From the IMG/VR virus record IMGVR_UViG_3300007276_000403, positions 1 through 20,510 of that record: 20,510 nucleotides of DNA; one strand, written 5' to 3'. Positions 6,601 to 14,139 of this stretch are shown in pieces. The position numbers and the translations under genes were made by a program. This stretch comes from a virus. The notes below the pieces were generated by a model. That model saw nothing but the letters and a program-made list of their open reading frames with translations. It searched no databases and was not told the DNA's origin. The first letter of the stretch is position 1; every line of letters begins with the position of its first letter.

Positions 6601-9092
6601 TTAAACATTGCTAACTCTAATTTTCCACCACCTGCTCCGAGACTTCCTAAAGGTTGAAAATCACTTTTTAATCCATATTGTCCTAAATTTACTCCACCTA
6701 ATGGTGCCACATGTGGAGTCCCAATTAAACTTGCTGGTTCTCCTATTGCAGTAGCAATAGCATTGTTTACAGTTATACTTGCACCGCTGGATACATTAAC
6801 ATTTAAATTTGTAGTAATACTGCTGTTACCAGTAACTGCTGTTATCACAGTAACAGGAGTAATTCCAGTTCCGCTTAATATACCACCTACAATTAAATTG
6901 GGATATCCTTCTTCATTAAATGTCAAAGTGTTTCCTGTAAATGCTCCTGTGGTAGTATAAGTTAAATCACCTGCCATTGGTAAAACTTGTGCCGGAGGTG
7001 CTTCATCAACTTTGAATCCTGCCGCCTGACTGGCTAATGCCGGTCCAGGAATACCACCTTTATTAGGCAATGAAATATCTGGAACTGTTGCTGAAGGCAA
7101 AGTAGTAAATCTACCCGCTTCTCCAATACCGTGTCCAAATACTTTTATATTATACTTAGGATCTATTATATTAGGTAAATTAGGCAAAGGTATGCCATCG
7201 TCATCTTCACTAGCAGGTGCTTCTGGTATAGGAACAGCCAATATTGGTATTTCTGAAGGACTCCAACTACCACCAAATGGATTTCTAAATCTAGTTTTGT
7301 TTATAACTGGAATTTTTGAAGCACTATTGGCGCTGGTTTCTATTTCAATTTCTATTTCATCTAGTCCAGGAACATCTGGTATTTGGATTGGAAGAAGTGC
7401 TAATGGTGTTTCAGGCGTAGATGTAATACCGCCTTGTCCGCCTTCACCTCCAATAATAACATTGGGCCAATCGATAGTGTCGAAAGCATTTGGTGAGCCA
7501 ACTACATTACCATTACCTGGATTCACAGTATTTGCTGTAGCACTTGTTGGATCAGTTATTGAAATATCTCCAATAATAGGAATATTACCTATTCCACCCC
7601 ATATATTCCACCAATTAGGAATACCACTTACTCCTACTGCACCGTCACTTTGCAATACGGTGTGAGTATATATTGAATCATCATATTCAATACAAGTAAA
7701 CTTAGCACCTAACATAGCATCTTGCGTTTCTACTTCTGTAACACGCATAACTCTAAACAATTTGTTTGTATATCCGTATTGACTGCTTGTAACTTTAACA
7801 ACATCACCTACATCATTAACAATAGCACTATAGTCTGCTGTAAAGTTTATAACTGTGCTTGTTCTACTTTGGTTAAGGTCAATGTTTGCTAAGTTACCCA
7901 CTCTACTTCTGTCATTAACTAAGTTAAATCTAGTGTCTAGTGGATTGTCTGGCTCATTGTTGTTTCTATCACCACTTGGTGTGCTTATCACAATGGTTTG
8001 TGTTTGGTCTTTTTTGTCAACACTAGGATATTCAGCATCAATACTGTTGTATAAACTGAATAATTCTGTTGACGTAATATCAATTGAACTGGTTATGTTG
8101 TCATCATTAAACACATAAGCCGCATTCTTTTCAGCAGTAGTAGCCGCTCTGTTAGACACAACTTTGAACTTACCTTGTTTAGGATCGTAAGCAAAGTATG
8201 CCGCACAACTTCTACATATTTCATTAATGTTTGTTTTTACTGGTTGGTAGGTTGAACACATACCATCAATTTGCCATCTAGGGTGTCCTGCTACAACATT
8301 ACCTGTGGCAGTTCTGTATTCAACATTAGCCGTAGAATAGTCGTAGAGGTCGTTAAACGAGGTTAAATCAATATCAGCAGTGCTGATACCAGCACCATAT
8401 CTATCGTTTTGTAAGTAGTCTAAAAGAACGTTTGAAGGCTCATTTAAACTGTTGTTGATGTCGTATGTAATAGCACCCAAGCCTTGTAATCCGTTTTCAG
8501 CATCATAATCCATTTCAATAACTGAATACACTAAGTTTGCATAACTTGTGCCTGCATCAATTGTGGTCATTAATGTGGTAGCCGCTACTGCACCAGTTGT
8601 AGGAAACACTTGGTCACTTGCCGCTGTTCCGCCTGCATATACTCTACAACGTATCTTACCATTAATGTTGTTTGATGTAGTAGCATTTGGATCTGTTGCT
8701 CCAGTAACTGTTGCTCCACTAAAGATTAACTTTGCATCATCTCTGTAAATGTCATTGATAGTGATTGTGCCACTATCTGTTTTCTCACCAATAACCATAC
8801 AATACACCATGGTGTTGTTTTGGTTTTTGATTTCTGCATCCACAATGATTGCACCAGTAAAACTTTGTCCATAAAACACAGGAACTCTGTTGTCTGTGCT
8901 TGGTGGTAATTGTATCTTAACACCTGGATCTTTTGTTTCCTGCTGTTTAGGTGGTTCCATTACCCCTAATGCTTTTGCTGTTCCTAAGGCTAATCCAGCA
9001 CTAATAATACTTGTGGCAATTGTTGCTAACATGGCAGAACCAAATAAAGTTGATCCTACAATTGCTGTTGCTATGTAACTAAATACCGCCAT
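6543..9092 (-). CDS. Tail-tip / host-specificity protein, lambda J-like
   Basis: The 849-residue product starts at 9092 right after the TAG of the acetyltransferase gene, behind GAGGGTGTGTAG. Residues about 4-45 are hydrophobic and Ala/Ile-rich, as often seen at the start of tail-tip hub proteins. Then come NRVPVFYGQSFTGAIIVDAE (about 68-87) and 'INDIYRDDAKLIFSG', a pattern typical of J/gp13-type central tip proteins. The middle (to about 480) includes a segment with Cys residues (CSTYQPVKTNINEICRSC). Residues about 500-690 are rich in Pro, Ile and acidic residues (EIEIEIE, ILAVPIPEAPASEDDDG) and probably form an extended linker. The expected role is the central tail spike through which host recognition and DNA passage occur. 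The C-terminus may be altered by a frame change (see 6271-6600). Confidence 0.8.
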   Translation of the reverse strand: MAVFSYIATAIVGSTLFGSAMLATIATSIISAGLALGTAKALGVMEPPKQQETKDPGVKIQLPPSTDNRVPVFYGQSFTGAIIVDAEIKNQNNTMVYCMVIGEKTDSGTITINDIYRDDAKLIFSGATVTGATDPNATTSNNINGKIRCRVYAGGTAASDQVFPTTGAVAATTLMTTIDAGTSYANLVYSVIEMDYDAENGLQGLGAITYDINNSLNEPSNVLLDYLQNDRYGAGISTADIDLTSFNDLYDYSTANVEYRTATGNVVAGHPRWQIDGMCSTYQPVKTNINEICRSCAAYFAYDPKQGKFKVVSNRAATTAEKNAAYVFNDDNITSSIDITSTELFSLYNSIDAEYPSVDKKDQTQTIVISTPSGDRNNNEPDNPLDTRFNLVNDRSRVGNLANIDLNQSRTSTVINFTADYSAIVNDVGDVVKVTSSQYGYTNKLFRVMRVTEVETQDAMLGAKFTCIEYDDSIYTHTVLQSDGAVGVSGIPNWWNIWGGIGNIPIIGDISITDPTSATANTVNPGNGNVVGSPNAFDTIDWPNVIIGGEGGQGGITSTPETPLALLPIQIPDVPGLDEIEIEIETSANSASKIPVINKTRFRNPFGGSWSPSEIPILAVPIPEAPASEDDDGIPLPNLPNIIDPKYNIKVFGHGIGEAGRFTTLPSATVPDISLPNKGGIPGPALASQAAGFKVDEAPPAQVLPMAGDLTYTTTGAFTGNTLTFNEEGYPNLIVGGILSGTGITPVTVITAVTGNSSITTNLNVNVSSGASITVNNAIATAIGEPASLIGTPHVAPLGGVNLGQYGLKSDFQPLGSLGAGGGKLELAMFNTLTTQKFMKVIINLPEAT

Positions 9093-9548
9093 CTACACAC
9101 CCTCATATATATAATTTGTTTCTATAGGTCGCCAACCTCGTTTTTCTAAATCAAAGTCTGGCGTTATCTCCATGTTTGTGAGTGTAAAACCTTCTATAAT
9201 TTGTTCTTCTACTAGAGTTTTACCTATTTTCACATATTCTTTTAGTAATCTATAACCCAATGATGACATTCTGTGTTCTGGTTCTACCCACCACGCAACT
9301 TCTTTCATTGTTTTTATTTCTGGTAACCATGCATCTGTTTGTATTTGTGCTATCAACATGCTTACTACTTCGTTGTTCTTTTCACCTAACAGTATGCAAC
9401 CTTCTTTTCCAAAACTATCCAATAATCTTCTAATATACATATCATTGTATTCTGGATTGCGTAAAGCACTATAAGGTGAACTGTTGGCAAAGTTAATCAT
9501 CATTGCCATTATGCTGTCATAGTCTTGTATGGTTGCTCGTCTAATCAT
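9093..9548 (-). CDS. GNAT-family N-acetyltransferase in the tail-tip module
   Basis: The 151-residue protein begins MIRRATIQDYDSIMAMM, the usual first strand and helix of a GNAT fold. It continues with a central strand pair (CILLGEKNNEVVSMLIA, 51-67), the beta4 strand EVAWWVEPEHR (83-93), and an acetyl-CoA loop with R93, S95-S96 and G98 in place of the common Q/RxxGxG/A. The end, DFDLEKRGWRPIETNYI, matches the usual GNAT C-terminal strand. The gene overlaps the preceding tail gene by one base (TAATG) and abuts the J-like gene, so it belongs to the tail operon. I recall acetyltransferase-like genes at this position in other marine phages, where lambda has K (peptidase) and I. The substrate is unknown; virion or host protein modification are both possible. 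Confidence 0.8.
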   Translation of the reverse strand: MIRRATIQDYDSIMAMMINFANSSPYSALRNPEYNDMYIRRLLDSFGKEGCILLGEKNNEVVSMLIAQIQTDAWLPEIKTMKEVAWWVEPEHRMSSLGYRLLKEYVKIGKTLVEEQIIEGFTLTNMEITPDFDLEKRGWRPIETNYIYEGV

Positions 9549-10234
9549 TATCTCATCATTCCAGGAAATCTAAAGCCACCGCCATAGCCGCCGCCTCCGC
9601 CGCCTCCGCCGCCATAGCCACCACCGTAGCCACCACCGTATCCAGAACTAGCACTATATTCTTTACCAAAGTCAAATGATACATTGTGTAAGTCTGCTAC
9701 TCTGTCAAAAGTGTTATCTGTTGGGAAGTATTTTTTTCTATCTGTTAAGTTAGTTCTTTGTCCTGCTACTTTTTGTTCTAATATGGTGTTTACACTTGCA
9801 CAACTAACTGCAACACTATTAGTATTCTTGCCTTCAACGAAGTTGTAGTCTTCACTGATGCTGTAATTAGTTATAATTCCATTGTAACGTTGAAACACAT
9901 TTGCGGAATCTACACTATAATCATCATTAAAGAATGCTCTGTGTATTTTGACTACACCACCTTTAATTGCTGTGCTTAATATCAAACCCATATAGTCTTG
10001 GTCACTTGGTATACCACTTAAACTAAGTTGTATGTCACCGTTTGTTGTTCTTATGTCTTCTGGTATTTCACTAACACCTAAGAAACTGCCTAACTCTGTG
10101 TAAGTGTTTCCATCATATGTAACTGGTTTGTATGCACCACTTATGTAATACGTTGTTGCACCCAATGTAAGGTCTACTAACATTGCATGTTTTATGTTGT
10201 TTGTGCCGGTAACTGGAGGTATACTTGTTGCCAT
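9548..10234 (-). CDS. Minor tail / baseplate-hub-like protein with glycine-rich C-terminus
   Basis: The 228-residue product starts at 10234 behind AAGGAAAACAAC. The N-terminal half has the pattern of minor tail proteins next to J (lambda L-like or DUF2163-like): a domain with 'YKPVTYDGNTYTELGSFLGV' and 'GDIQLSLSGIPSDQDYMGLIL', then VFQRYNGIITNYSISED and VAGQRTNLTDRKKYFPTD. In place of a metal-binding C-terminal domain, residues about 198-220 are a low-complexity run of GYGGG units with one stretch of nine glycines, ending FRFPGMMR. The family assignment rests on position between the distal tail protein and the J-like protein as well as on the pattern. The glycine tail is unusual for this position and could be a flexible or packing element. 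Confidence 0.65.
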   Translation of the reverse strand: MATSIPPVTGTNNIKHAMLVDLTLGATTYYISGAYKPVTYDGNTYTELGSFLGVSEIPEDIRTTNGDIQLSLSGIPSDQDYMGLILSTAIKGGVVKIHRAFFNDDYSVDSANVFQRYNGIITNYSISEDYNFVEGKNTNSVAVSCASVNTILEQKVAGQRTNLTDRKKYFPTDNTFDRVADLHNVSFDFGKEYSASSGYGGGYGGGYGGGGGGGGGYGGGFRFPGMMR

Positions 10235-10244
10235 GTTGTTTTCC

Positions 10245-10898
10245 TTATGTTGTAATTATTTCGACCATTTCAAATGCACTTTGAAACTGTATTCTATCAT
10301 GTGGAACTACTCTGTATCCAGGTCGTTTTGTCAATTTAACTTTGAAGTGAACATCTTTACCAGTAAGTATGTTACCACTAGTCATTGTTACACCGTCTTG
10401 GCTAATAACTGGTCTGTGAACTGGAATTGCTACACTACTGCTTGTGCTAAAACTAACATCAGCCGTTACTTGATAAGGGTATCTGTAAGCGCCTGTGTTG
10501 CCCACTGGCTGTAAGTAATCACCTTTCTTGAACAATGTGCCACTTCCACTAACACCACTTGCATTGACGTTTATAGTGCTTCCTGAGACACTTACTAATG
10601 TCATTGTGCCACTAGTAACACCACCTTGATAAGCAGTAAGATATAACAAACCGCTGTTTGTGTCACCAATATCAATTGTGGTTTCTTCTGTAACATCCAA
10701 TGCATCAATATCTTCTAACAATCCTCTGTTAGTGCTGTATGTTAATCCACTATGCATGCCTACTTTGAATCTGTATGGCACGTTTGTTGCTCTTTCGGCA
10801 GTTAGGATTACTCCACTTCTACTTACTGATTGAGCGGCAACTTTACCTTTGTTTATGTCAATGTATGTTGCGTTGTCTATAATTGTTTGTAAACTCAT
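10245..10898 (-). CDS. Distal tail / tail-tip protein, 217 residues
   Basis: The gene begins at 10898, sharing one base with the stop of the tape measure gene, with AGGAGG a little upstream. The protein is beta-rich, with no signal peptide. The central 'LFKKGDYLQP' followed by 'YRYPYQVTADVSFS' and 'IPVHRPVI' resembles segments I recall from minor tail proteins encoded just after the tape measure in long-tailed phages (lambda M/L position, or Dit-like). The C-terminus ends PHDRIQFQSAFEMVEIITT. A role as the protein closing the distal end of the tail tube, on which the tip proteins assemble, is inferred from gene order. The exact family is not certain. Confidence 0.6.
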   Translation of the reverse strand: MSLQTIIDNATYIDINKGKVAAQSVSRSGVILTAERATNVPYRFKVGMHSGLTYSTNRGLLEDIDALDVTEETTIDIGDTNSGLLYLTAYQGGVTSGTMTLVSVSGSTINVNASGVSGSGTLFKKGDYLQPVGNTGAYRYPYQVTADVSFSTSSSVAIPVHRPVISQDGVTMTSGNILTGKDVHFKVKLTKRPGYRVVPHDRIQFQSAFEMVEIITT

Positions 10899-12811
10899 TA
10901 TGCTGGTTGCCTCCTCGCACCTACTTGCGTTACGTTAAACAGGTATTCGGGATTTTCCGCAAGTCGAGCCTCGAAAGATCTGGAATCAATTGCATTTATA
11001 TTATACGTTACTTGAGTGCCCATTCCCATTCCGCTACCGCCACTTGCCATTTCGTCATTTGGAATAACTGTCCCTGATTGATTTGGAACAAATAGTTCTG
11101 GTCCTTCTTCACCTACAACATACGGAGTTCCTGCTTTTGCTGGTCCACCATCTGCTAGTCCCATAAGTCCTAATATTGGTCCTGTAATAAACTTTTGTAT
11201 AAGTGCTTTGGCTAACACTTTCTTAATATGGTCTGCAAGGTCACTGAAACTGGCTTTACCTGTTAATACTGCATCTGTGAGTGCATCTTCTAATAACTGT
11301 CCTGCTTTGATAAATCCATCTTCTAATGTTTTAGCAAAGTCACCAATACCACTTGCGGCTAACTTTTCTTTTATGTTTTCAAAGAACTCACCAACTGATT
11401 TAGCCATCATGCTAAATGTGATAGTTATAAAGTCACCTATATTCAATACAGCCTTTTCAGCAAACTTTTCAGTTTCACTAAAGAAGTCGTCCATTTTTGC
11501 TTTACCGAATACTTTATCAAGCATTTTTTCAAAGAAGCCCATTTGTGTTTTGGTGCCAGTAACAACTACTTCTTCAATTTCAGTTGCGACTTCTTTTGCT
11601 GTTTCTTTATACTTCTCTAGGAAGTTGAATATACTAGCAAAGTCTTCTTCTGTTGGCATATCCAACATGCTTATTTCGCCGCCACCTTCTGATTCTACTT
11701 TTGTTTTTACTTTTTCTAGTATAGCAATAGCCTTTTCATAATCTTCATCACTTAGTATTTCCAATAAACCAAATTCATCTCTTAGTTCTTTGAATTTACC
11801 CACAGTAATCATAAAGAAGCCTTTATCTAATATGCCGGCTTTACTGCTTTCTCTTAATTCATCTATACTACGTTGTATTTCACTTACTTCATTAATTAAT
11901 CCTGCTTTTTCTAGTAAACGTATTGCACCATTAATGATTAACACCAATGCACGATATATTTCAAAGAACGCTCTAGCAACTGCTTGGGCAATACTGAGGA
12001 ACTTGTCTTTTAACACTTTACCTAAGTTTTCAAATCCGCCTTCTGCTTCTGCTGTTTCTTTGATTAAGTCAATCATGTTATTAACAAATTCATCTAATGC
12101 TGGTGCTAATTCACCGACTAATCTGTTAATTAATCCGCCTATCATTCGTTGCAGTTTGTTTAAACTGTCATTGAACTTTTCAACACCTTTAATTGTTTTG
12201 CTATCTAACACAATGCCTAATGCTTGTGCTTCTTCGAACATCTCTTTTAAGCCTGCACTACCTTGATTAAGTGTGCCAACTAATTCTGCACCCTCGGAGT
12301 CAAACGCCTTAAACGCAAGTGCTAGTTTTTGTGAAGCATCATCTACGCCAGCAATACCATCTGCAAACTCAAACAATACTTGTTCAGCACTTTTAAAGTT
12401 ACCTTCTGAATCCTTAGTGTCAATACCTAAACGTCTTAATGCTGGTAATAATTCACCTGTGTTCTTTTGAGCTTCACCTAATCTACGTGAGAAACGTCTA
12501 AGTGCTAATGCGGCATTGTCTGATGTTACACCGGCTTGTTCTGCCGCAAACCCAAACTTCTGTAAGGTGTCTGTTGCAACACCTGTAACTGTGCTTACTT
12601 TACCTAGCCTGTCAATATATTGAGCACTACGCAATACTATAGCGGCTACACCGGCTGTTGCGGCTGTTAATGCCAAGCCAAACTTAGCAATAATTCCACC
12701 CACTTTGCCTAATGCTCCGCCAAGCATACCAACGCCTTTGGTAGCTTTGCTTAATCCTTTTTGGAACATCTTAGTGTTCAATACTAGTCTGGTTGCGATT
12801 GGTGCCGCCAT
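10898..12811 (-). CDS. Tail tape measure protein
   Basis: The 637-residue product starts at 12811 behind GAGGAGATTATA and overlaps the upstream stop by one base. It has the features of tape measure proteins: a short basic N-terminus, a hydrophobic stretch (about 34-62, IIAKFGLALTAATAGVAAIV), a segment of the YIDRLGKVSTVTGVATDTLQ type, and long charged helices across 80-500. A second hydrophobic segment lies around 530-550. The C-terminus has the typical 'LADGGPAKAGTPYVVGEEGPELFVP' ending in QVGARRQPA. It sets tail length during tube polymerisation and may take part in DNA passage. Using the usual rule of about 0.15 nm per residue, the tail would be about 95 nm, which fits a siphovirus. No lysozyme or peptidase domain is obvious. 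Confidence 0.92.
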   Translation of the reverse strand: MAAPIATRLVLNTKMFQKGLSKATKGVGMLGGALGKVGGIIAKFGLALTAATAGVAAIVLRSAQYIDRLGKVSTVTGVATDTLQKFGFAAEQAGVTSDNAALALRRFSRRLGEAQKNTGELLPALRRLGIDTKDSEGNFKSAEQVLFEFADGIAGVDDASQKLALAFKAFDSEGAELVGTLNQGSAGLKEMFEEAQALGIVLDSKTIKGVEKFNDSLNKLQRMIGGLINRLVGELAPALDEFVNNMIDLIKETAEAEGGFENLGKVLKDKFLSIAQAVARAFFEIYRALVLIINGAIRLLEKAGLINEVSEIQRSIDELRESSKAGILDKGFFMITVGKFKELRDEFGLLEILSDEDYEKAIAILEKVKTKVESEGGGEISMLDMPTEEDFASIFNFLEKYKETAKEVATEIEEVVVTGTKTQMGFFEKMLDKVFGKAKMDDFFSETEKFAEKAVLNIGDFITITFSMMAKSVGEFFENIKEKLAASGIGDFAKTLEDGFIKAGQLLEDALTDAVLTGKASFSDLADHIKKVLAKALIQKFITGPILGLMGLADGGPAKAGTPYVVGEEGPELFVPNQSGTVIPNDEMASGGSGMGMGTQVTYNINAIDSRSFEARLAENPEYLFNVTQVGARRQPA

Positions 12812-13176
12812 TATAATCTCCTCACAAAATTATCAAAATCTTTTTCTGCCTTTTTACTTGTAGGCTCACTCATACCTTTTTGTGCTTGAGTGCTGTATCC
12901 ACCTATTGTTTTACCTGTTCCTGCTTTTGGTGGATTAGGGTATAAACCTTCATCCAAAACATCTGCATAACCATACCTTGTTTGTATTGCTATTTGCTTA
13001 CGTCCTTTTGAAACCTTTAATTTGGTATTACGTTTAGCATTACCGGTATCACGTGGTGTTTCTTTTTTAAAGTTCTGTAAAACACTCTTGGCAAAACGCC
13101 CATAAACAAACTTTTCCAGTTTCTTCATGTCTCTTTTAAATGCTCTAGCATCTAACGTTGCGTTCTTTCTTGCCAT
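12811..13176 (-). CDS. HK97 gp10-like neck/tail protein
   Basis: The 121-residue basic protein has the hallmarks of the HK97 gp10 / tail-completion group: an N-terminal helix (DMKKLEKFVYGRFAKSVLQN), then KKETPRDTGNAKRNTKLKV (TPRDTG at 40-45), a strand RKQIAIQTRYGYADVLDEG (59-77), and an amphipathic C-terminal helix ending FDNFVRRL. In many siphoviruses this protein sits at the head-tail joint and its gene lies before the tail tube gene. Here it lies between the tail assembly chaperone and the tape measure, which is a less common place. The gene starts within the last 25 bases of the chaperone extension frame and ends in a TAATG overlap with the tape measure gene, so all three are probably translated in a chain. 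Confidence 0.7.
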   Translation of the reverse strand: MARKNATLDARAFKRDMKKLEKFVYGRFAKSVLQNFKKETPRDTGNAKRNTKLKVSKGRKQIAIQTRYGYADVLDEGLYPNPPKAGTGKTIGGYSTQAQKGMSEPTSKKAEKDFDNFVRRL

Positions 13177-13699
13177 AATGCTTCTAGTTCCTCTGGTCGG
13201 TAAGTTTCTGTTATATCCTCACCAGCCTTTAATTTCTGTTGTCTTGCCTTGTGCGTTTGCACATGGTTAAATATTTGTATATCTAACGTATTGCCTTCTT
13301 CTAGCAGTTTACTAGGTAGAACGTGATACGTTTCTGCCATTGCATCTATCATCAATACTAAATTATGAACTCTAGGATCGATGGCATTGTCTACCTGACT
13401 TATTTTCCCAGGCTTTCAGTGACCTTCATAATTGCGGCATTCATGATATCCATTGGCAATGTTTTTTCTTCATCTACTACTGGCACACCGTGCTCATCCA
13501 ATACTAAATCCTTGACTGTTGAATACAACTGCCCAGCATCCTTTGTGTCTAGACTTGCTAGTTTACTGTATGTGCTAATTGGAAGTTTGTCATAAACAAA
13601 GAACTCTAGTTCTTCACCGTATTTCTCTACGATGTCTTTGTCGTCTATAACTATTGATGTTAGGCTTGGTTTGCCCGCTAGTTCTGATAATTTCTTCAT
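13152..13699 (-). CDS. Frameshifted tail assembly chaperone (GT-like fusion), -1 shift at 13403-13409
   Basis: Ribosomes that slip -1 on G GGA AAA (13409-13403), just before the TAA of the short chaperone, continue as ISQVDNAIDPRVHNLV and then through AETYHVLPSKLL to a stop at 13152. That gives a fusion of about 182 residues. The extension has no ATG at its upstream end; the first 16 residues after the slip are in open, sensible frame, so independent translation from TTG at 13355 is unlikely to be its main source. This copies the lambda G/GT arrangement: a short protein, a rarer long form made by -1 slippage at G GGA AAG, and the next gene the tape measure (here after one small gene). The long form is expected to hold the tape measure while tail tube subunits add. 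The extension ends in a charged helix (RPEELEALWQERTQR). Confidence 0.85.
13400..13699 (-). CDS. Tail assembly chaperone, short form (lambda gpG-like)
   Basis: The 99-residue acidic protein starts at 13699 and ends ESLGK-stop, the last two sense codons (GGA AAA) forming the frameshift heptamer with the G before them. The sequence (KPSLTSIVIDDKDIVEKYG, then FFVYDKLPISTYSKLASL) is of the type seen in siphovirus tail assembly chaperones: a strand-rich N-terminus and a helical C-terminus with MDIMNAAIMKVTESL. Its place between the tail tube gene and the tape measure gene is the standard one. It should be the abundant form, with the fusion as a minor product. Sequence similarity in this family is low, so the call rests mainly on position, size and the slippery site. 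Confidence 0.85.
   Translation of the reverse strand: MKKLSELAGKPSLTSIVIDDKDIVEKYGEELEFFVYDKLPISTYSKLASLDTKDAGQLYSTVKDLVLDEHGVPVVDEEKTLPMDIMNAAIMKVTESLGK
13403..13409 (-). other. Programmed -1 frameshift site G GGA AAA
   Basis: On the minus strand the codons CTG GGA AAA TAA contain the canonical X XXY YYZ heptamer GGGAAAA in the correct register (13409 to 13403), with the zero-frame stop immediately after. The -1 frame is open from here to 13152. The same motif family is used by lambda G/GT and is widely conserved in tail assembly chaperone genes. I did not find a strong stem-loop directly downstream by eye, which is also common for such phage sites. Confidence 0.85.
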
Positions 13700-13703
13700 A
13701 TCT

Positions 13704-13880
13704 TTATTCCTCTATATCTTTATCTGTTAAATGTTTTATACCACTAAGTGCAAACTGTAGTCTGCCTTGTGCTTTGTTTAAATCTTTTTCAGCACAACGT
13801 ATTTCGTTATGTGCTTTGGCAATCTCGGCTGTGAGACTACTCAGTATGTCCTTTGTCGGATGATTCTCCCATATCTGCAT
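13704..13880 (-). CDS. Small helical protein, 58 residues, overlapping the gene before it
   Basis: An ATG at 13880 lies within the 3' end of the preceding gene, in the +1 frame, with AGGAAG about 8 bases upstream. The frame runs to TAA at 13704, four bases before the chaperone ATG. The protein starts MQIWENHPTKDILSSL and continues as one long charged amphipathic helix (EIAKAHNEIRCAEKDLNKAQ), probably a coiled coil. It fills what would otherwise be a gap between two genes of a tightly packed operon, which supports it as real. I do not recognise a family. Position suggests a role in tail assembly, but this is inference. Confidence 0.65.
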   Translation of the reverse strand: MQIWENHPTKDILSSLTAEIAKAHNEIRCAEKDLNKAQGRLQFALSGIKHLTDKDIEE

Positions 13881-14064
13881 GTTCTTCTTCCTGTATATCT
13901 TCAGTTATATTTACCTGTTTCTTAGCCTTCTTGGCTTTAGGTAATTCAATTCCGTGCTCTTTGGCAAGTTCATGTGTGTTATACTGTTCGCCATATATAG
14001 TAACAGTTTCACCGCTATGTCCATTGTCAAGAACGGATTGTAGTTTTGTTTTTATATCTTTCAT
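13837..14064 (-). CDS. Small charged hypothetical protein, 75 residues
   Basis: I place the start at ATG 14064, preceded by TTAGGAGAACAT. A longer frame from GTG at 14094 would begin inside the terminator-like hairpin and is less likely. The protein begins MKDIKTKLQSVLDNGHSG and has a region like a short DNA- or protein-binding helix pair (YGEQYNTHELAKEHGIELP). A lysine-rich patch (KAKKAKKQ) and an acidic tail (EDIQEEEHADMGESSDK) follow. No family is recognised. It is the first gene after the hairpin that follows the tail tube gene, and its end overlaps the start of the next gene by 44 bases. Confidence 0.65.
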   Translation of the reverse strand: MKDIKTKLQSVLDNGHSGETVTIYGEQYNTHELAKEHGIELPKAKKAKKQVNITEDIQEEEHADMGESSDKGHTE

Positions 14065-14074
14065 ATGTTCTCCT

Positions 14075-14106
14075 AAAAGTGTAAACTCCCCCACATTGTG
14101 AGGGAG
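14075..14106 (-). terminator. Terminator-like hairpin after the tail tube gene
   Basis: The minus-strand sequence CTCCCTCAC AAT GTGGGGGAG (14106 to 14086) forms a 9-base-pair stem with one G-T pair and a three-base loop. It is followed by TTTACACTTTT. The T tract is interrupted, so termination would be partial. Its place, after the highly expressed tail tube gene and just before a ribosome site, fits a step-down in transcript level for the assembly genes that follow. Confidence 0.55.
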
Positions 14107-14139
14107 CCTAACTTATATGTTATTACGGTTTTGTAATTA

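Noticed and set aside
7192-7665. 157-codon plus-strand open frame
   Set aside because: It is the antisense of the Pro/Ile-rich part of the J-like gene, has no ribosome site, and its content mirrors the repetitive codons of the real gene.
11208-12266. Plus-strand open frames of 177 and 158 codons
   Set aside because: Both lie fully opposite the tape measure gene; the Ser/Asn/Leu-rich products are typical antisense shadows and lack ribosome sites.
13152-13355. Separate 67-codon gene starting at TTG 13355
   Set aside because: The frame is already open upstream to the slippery site and is better explained as the frameshift extension.
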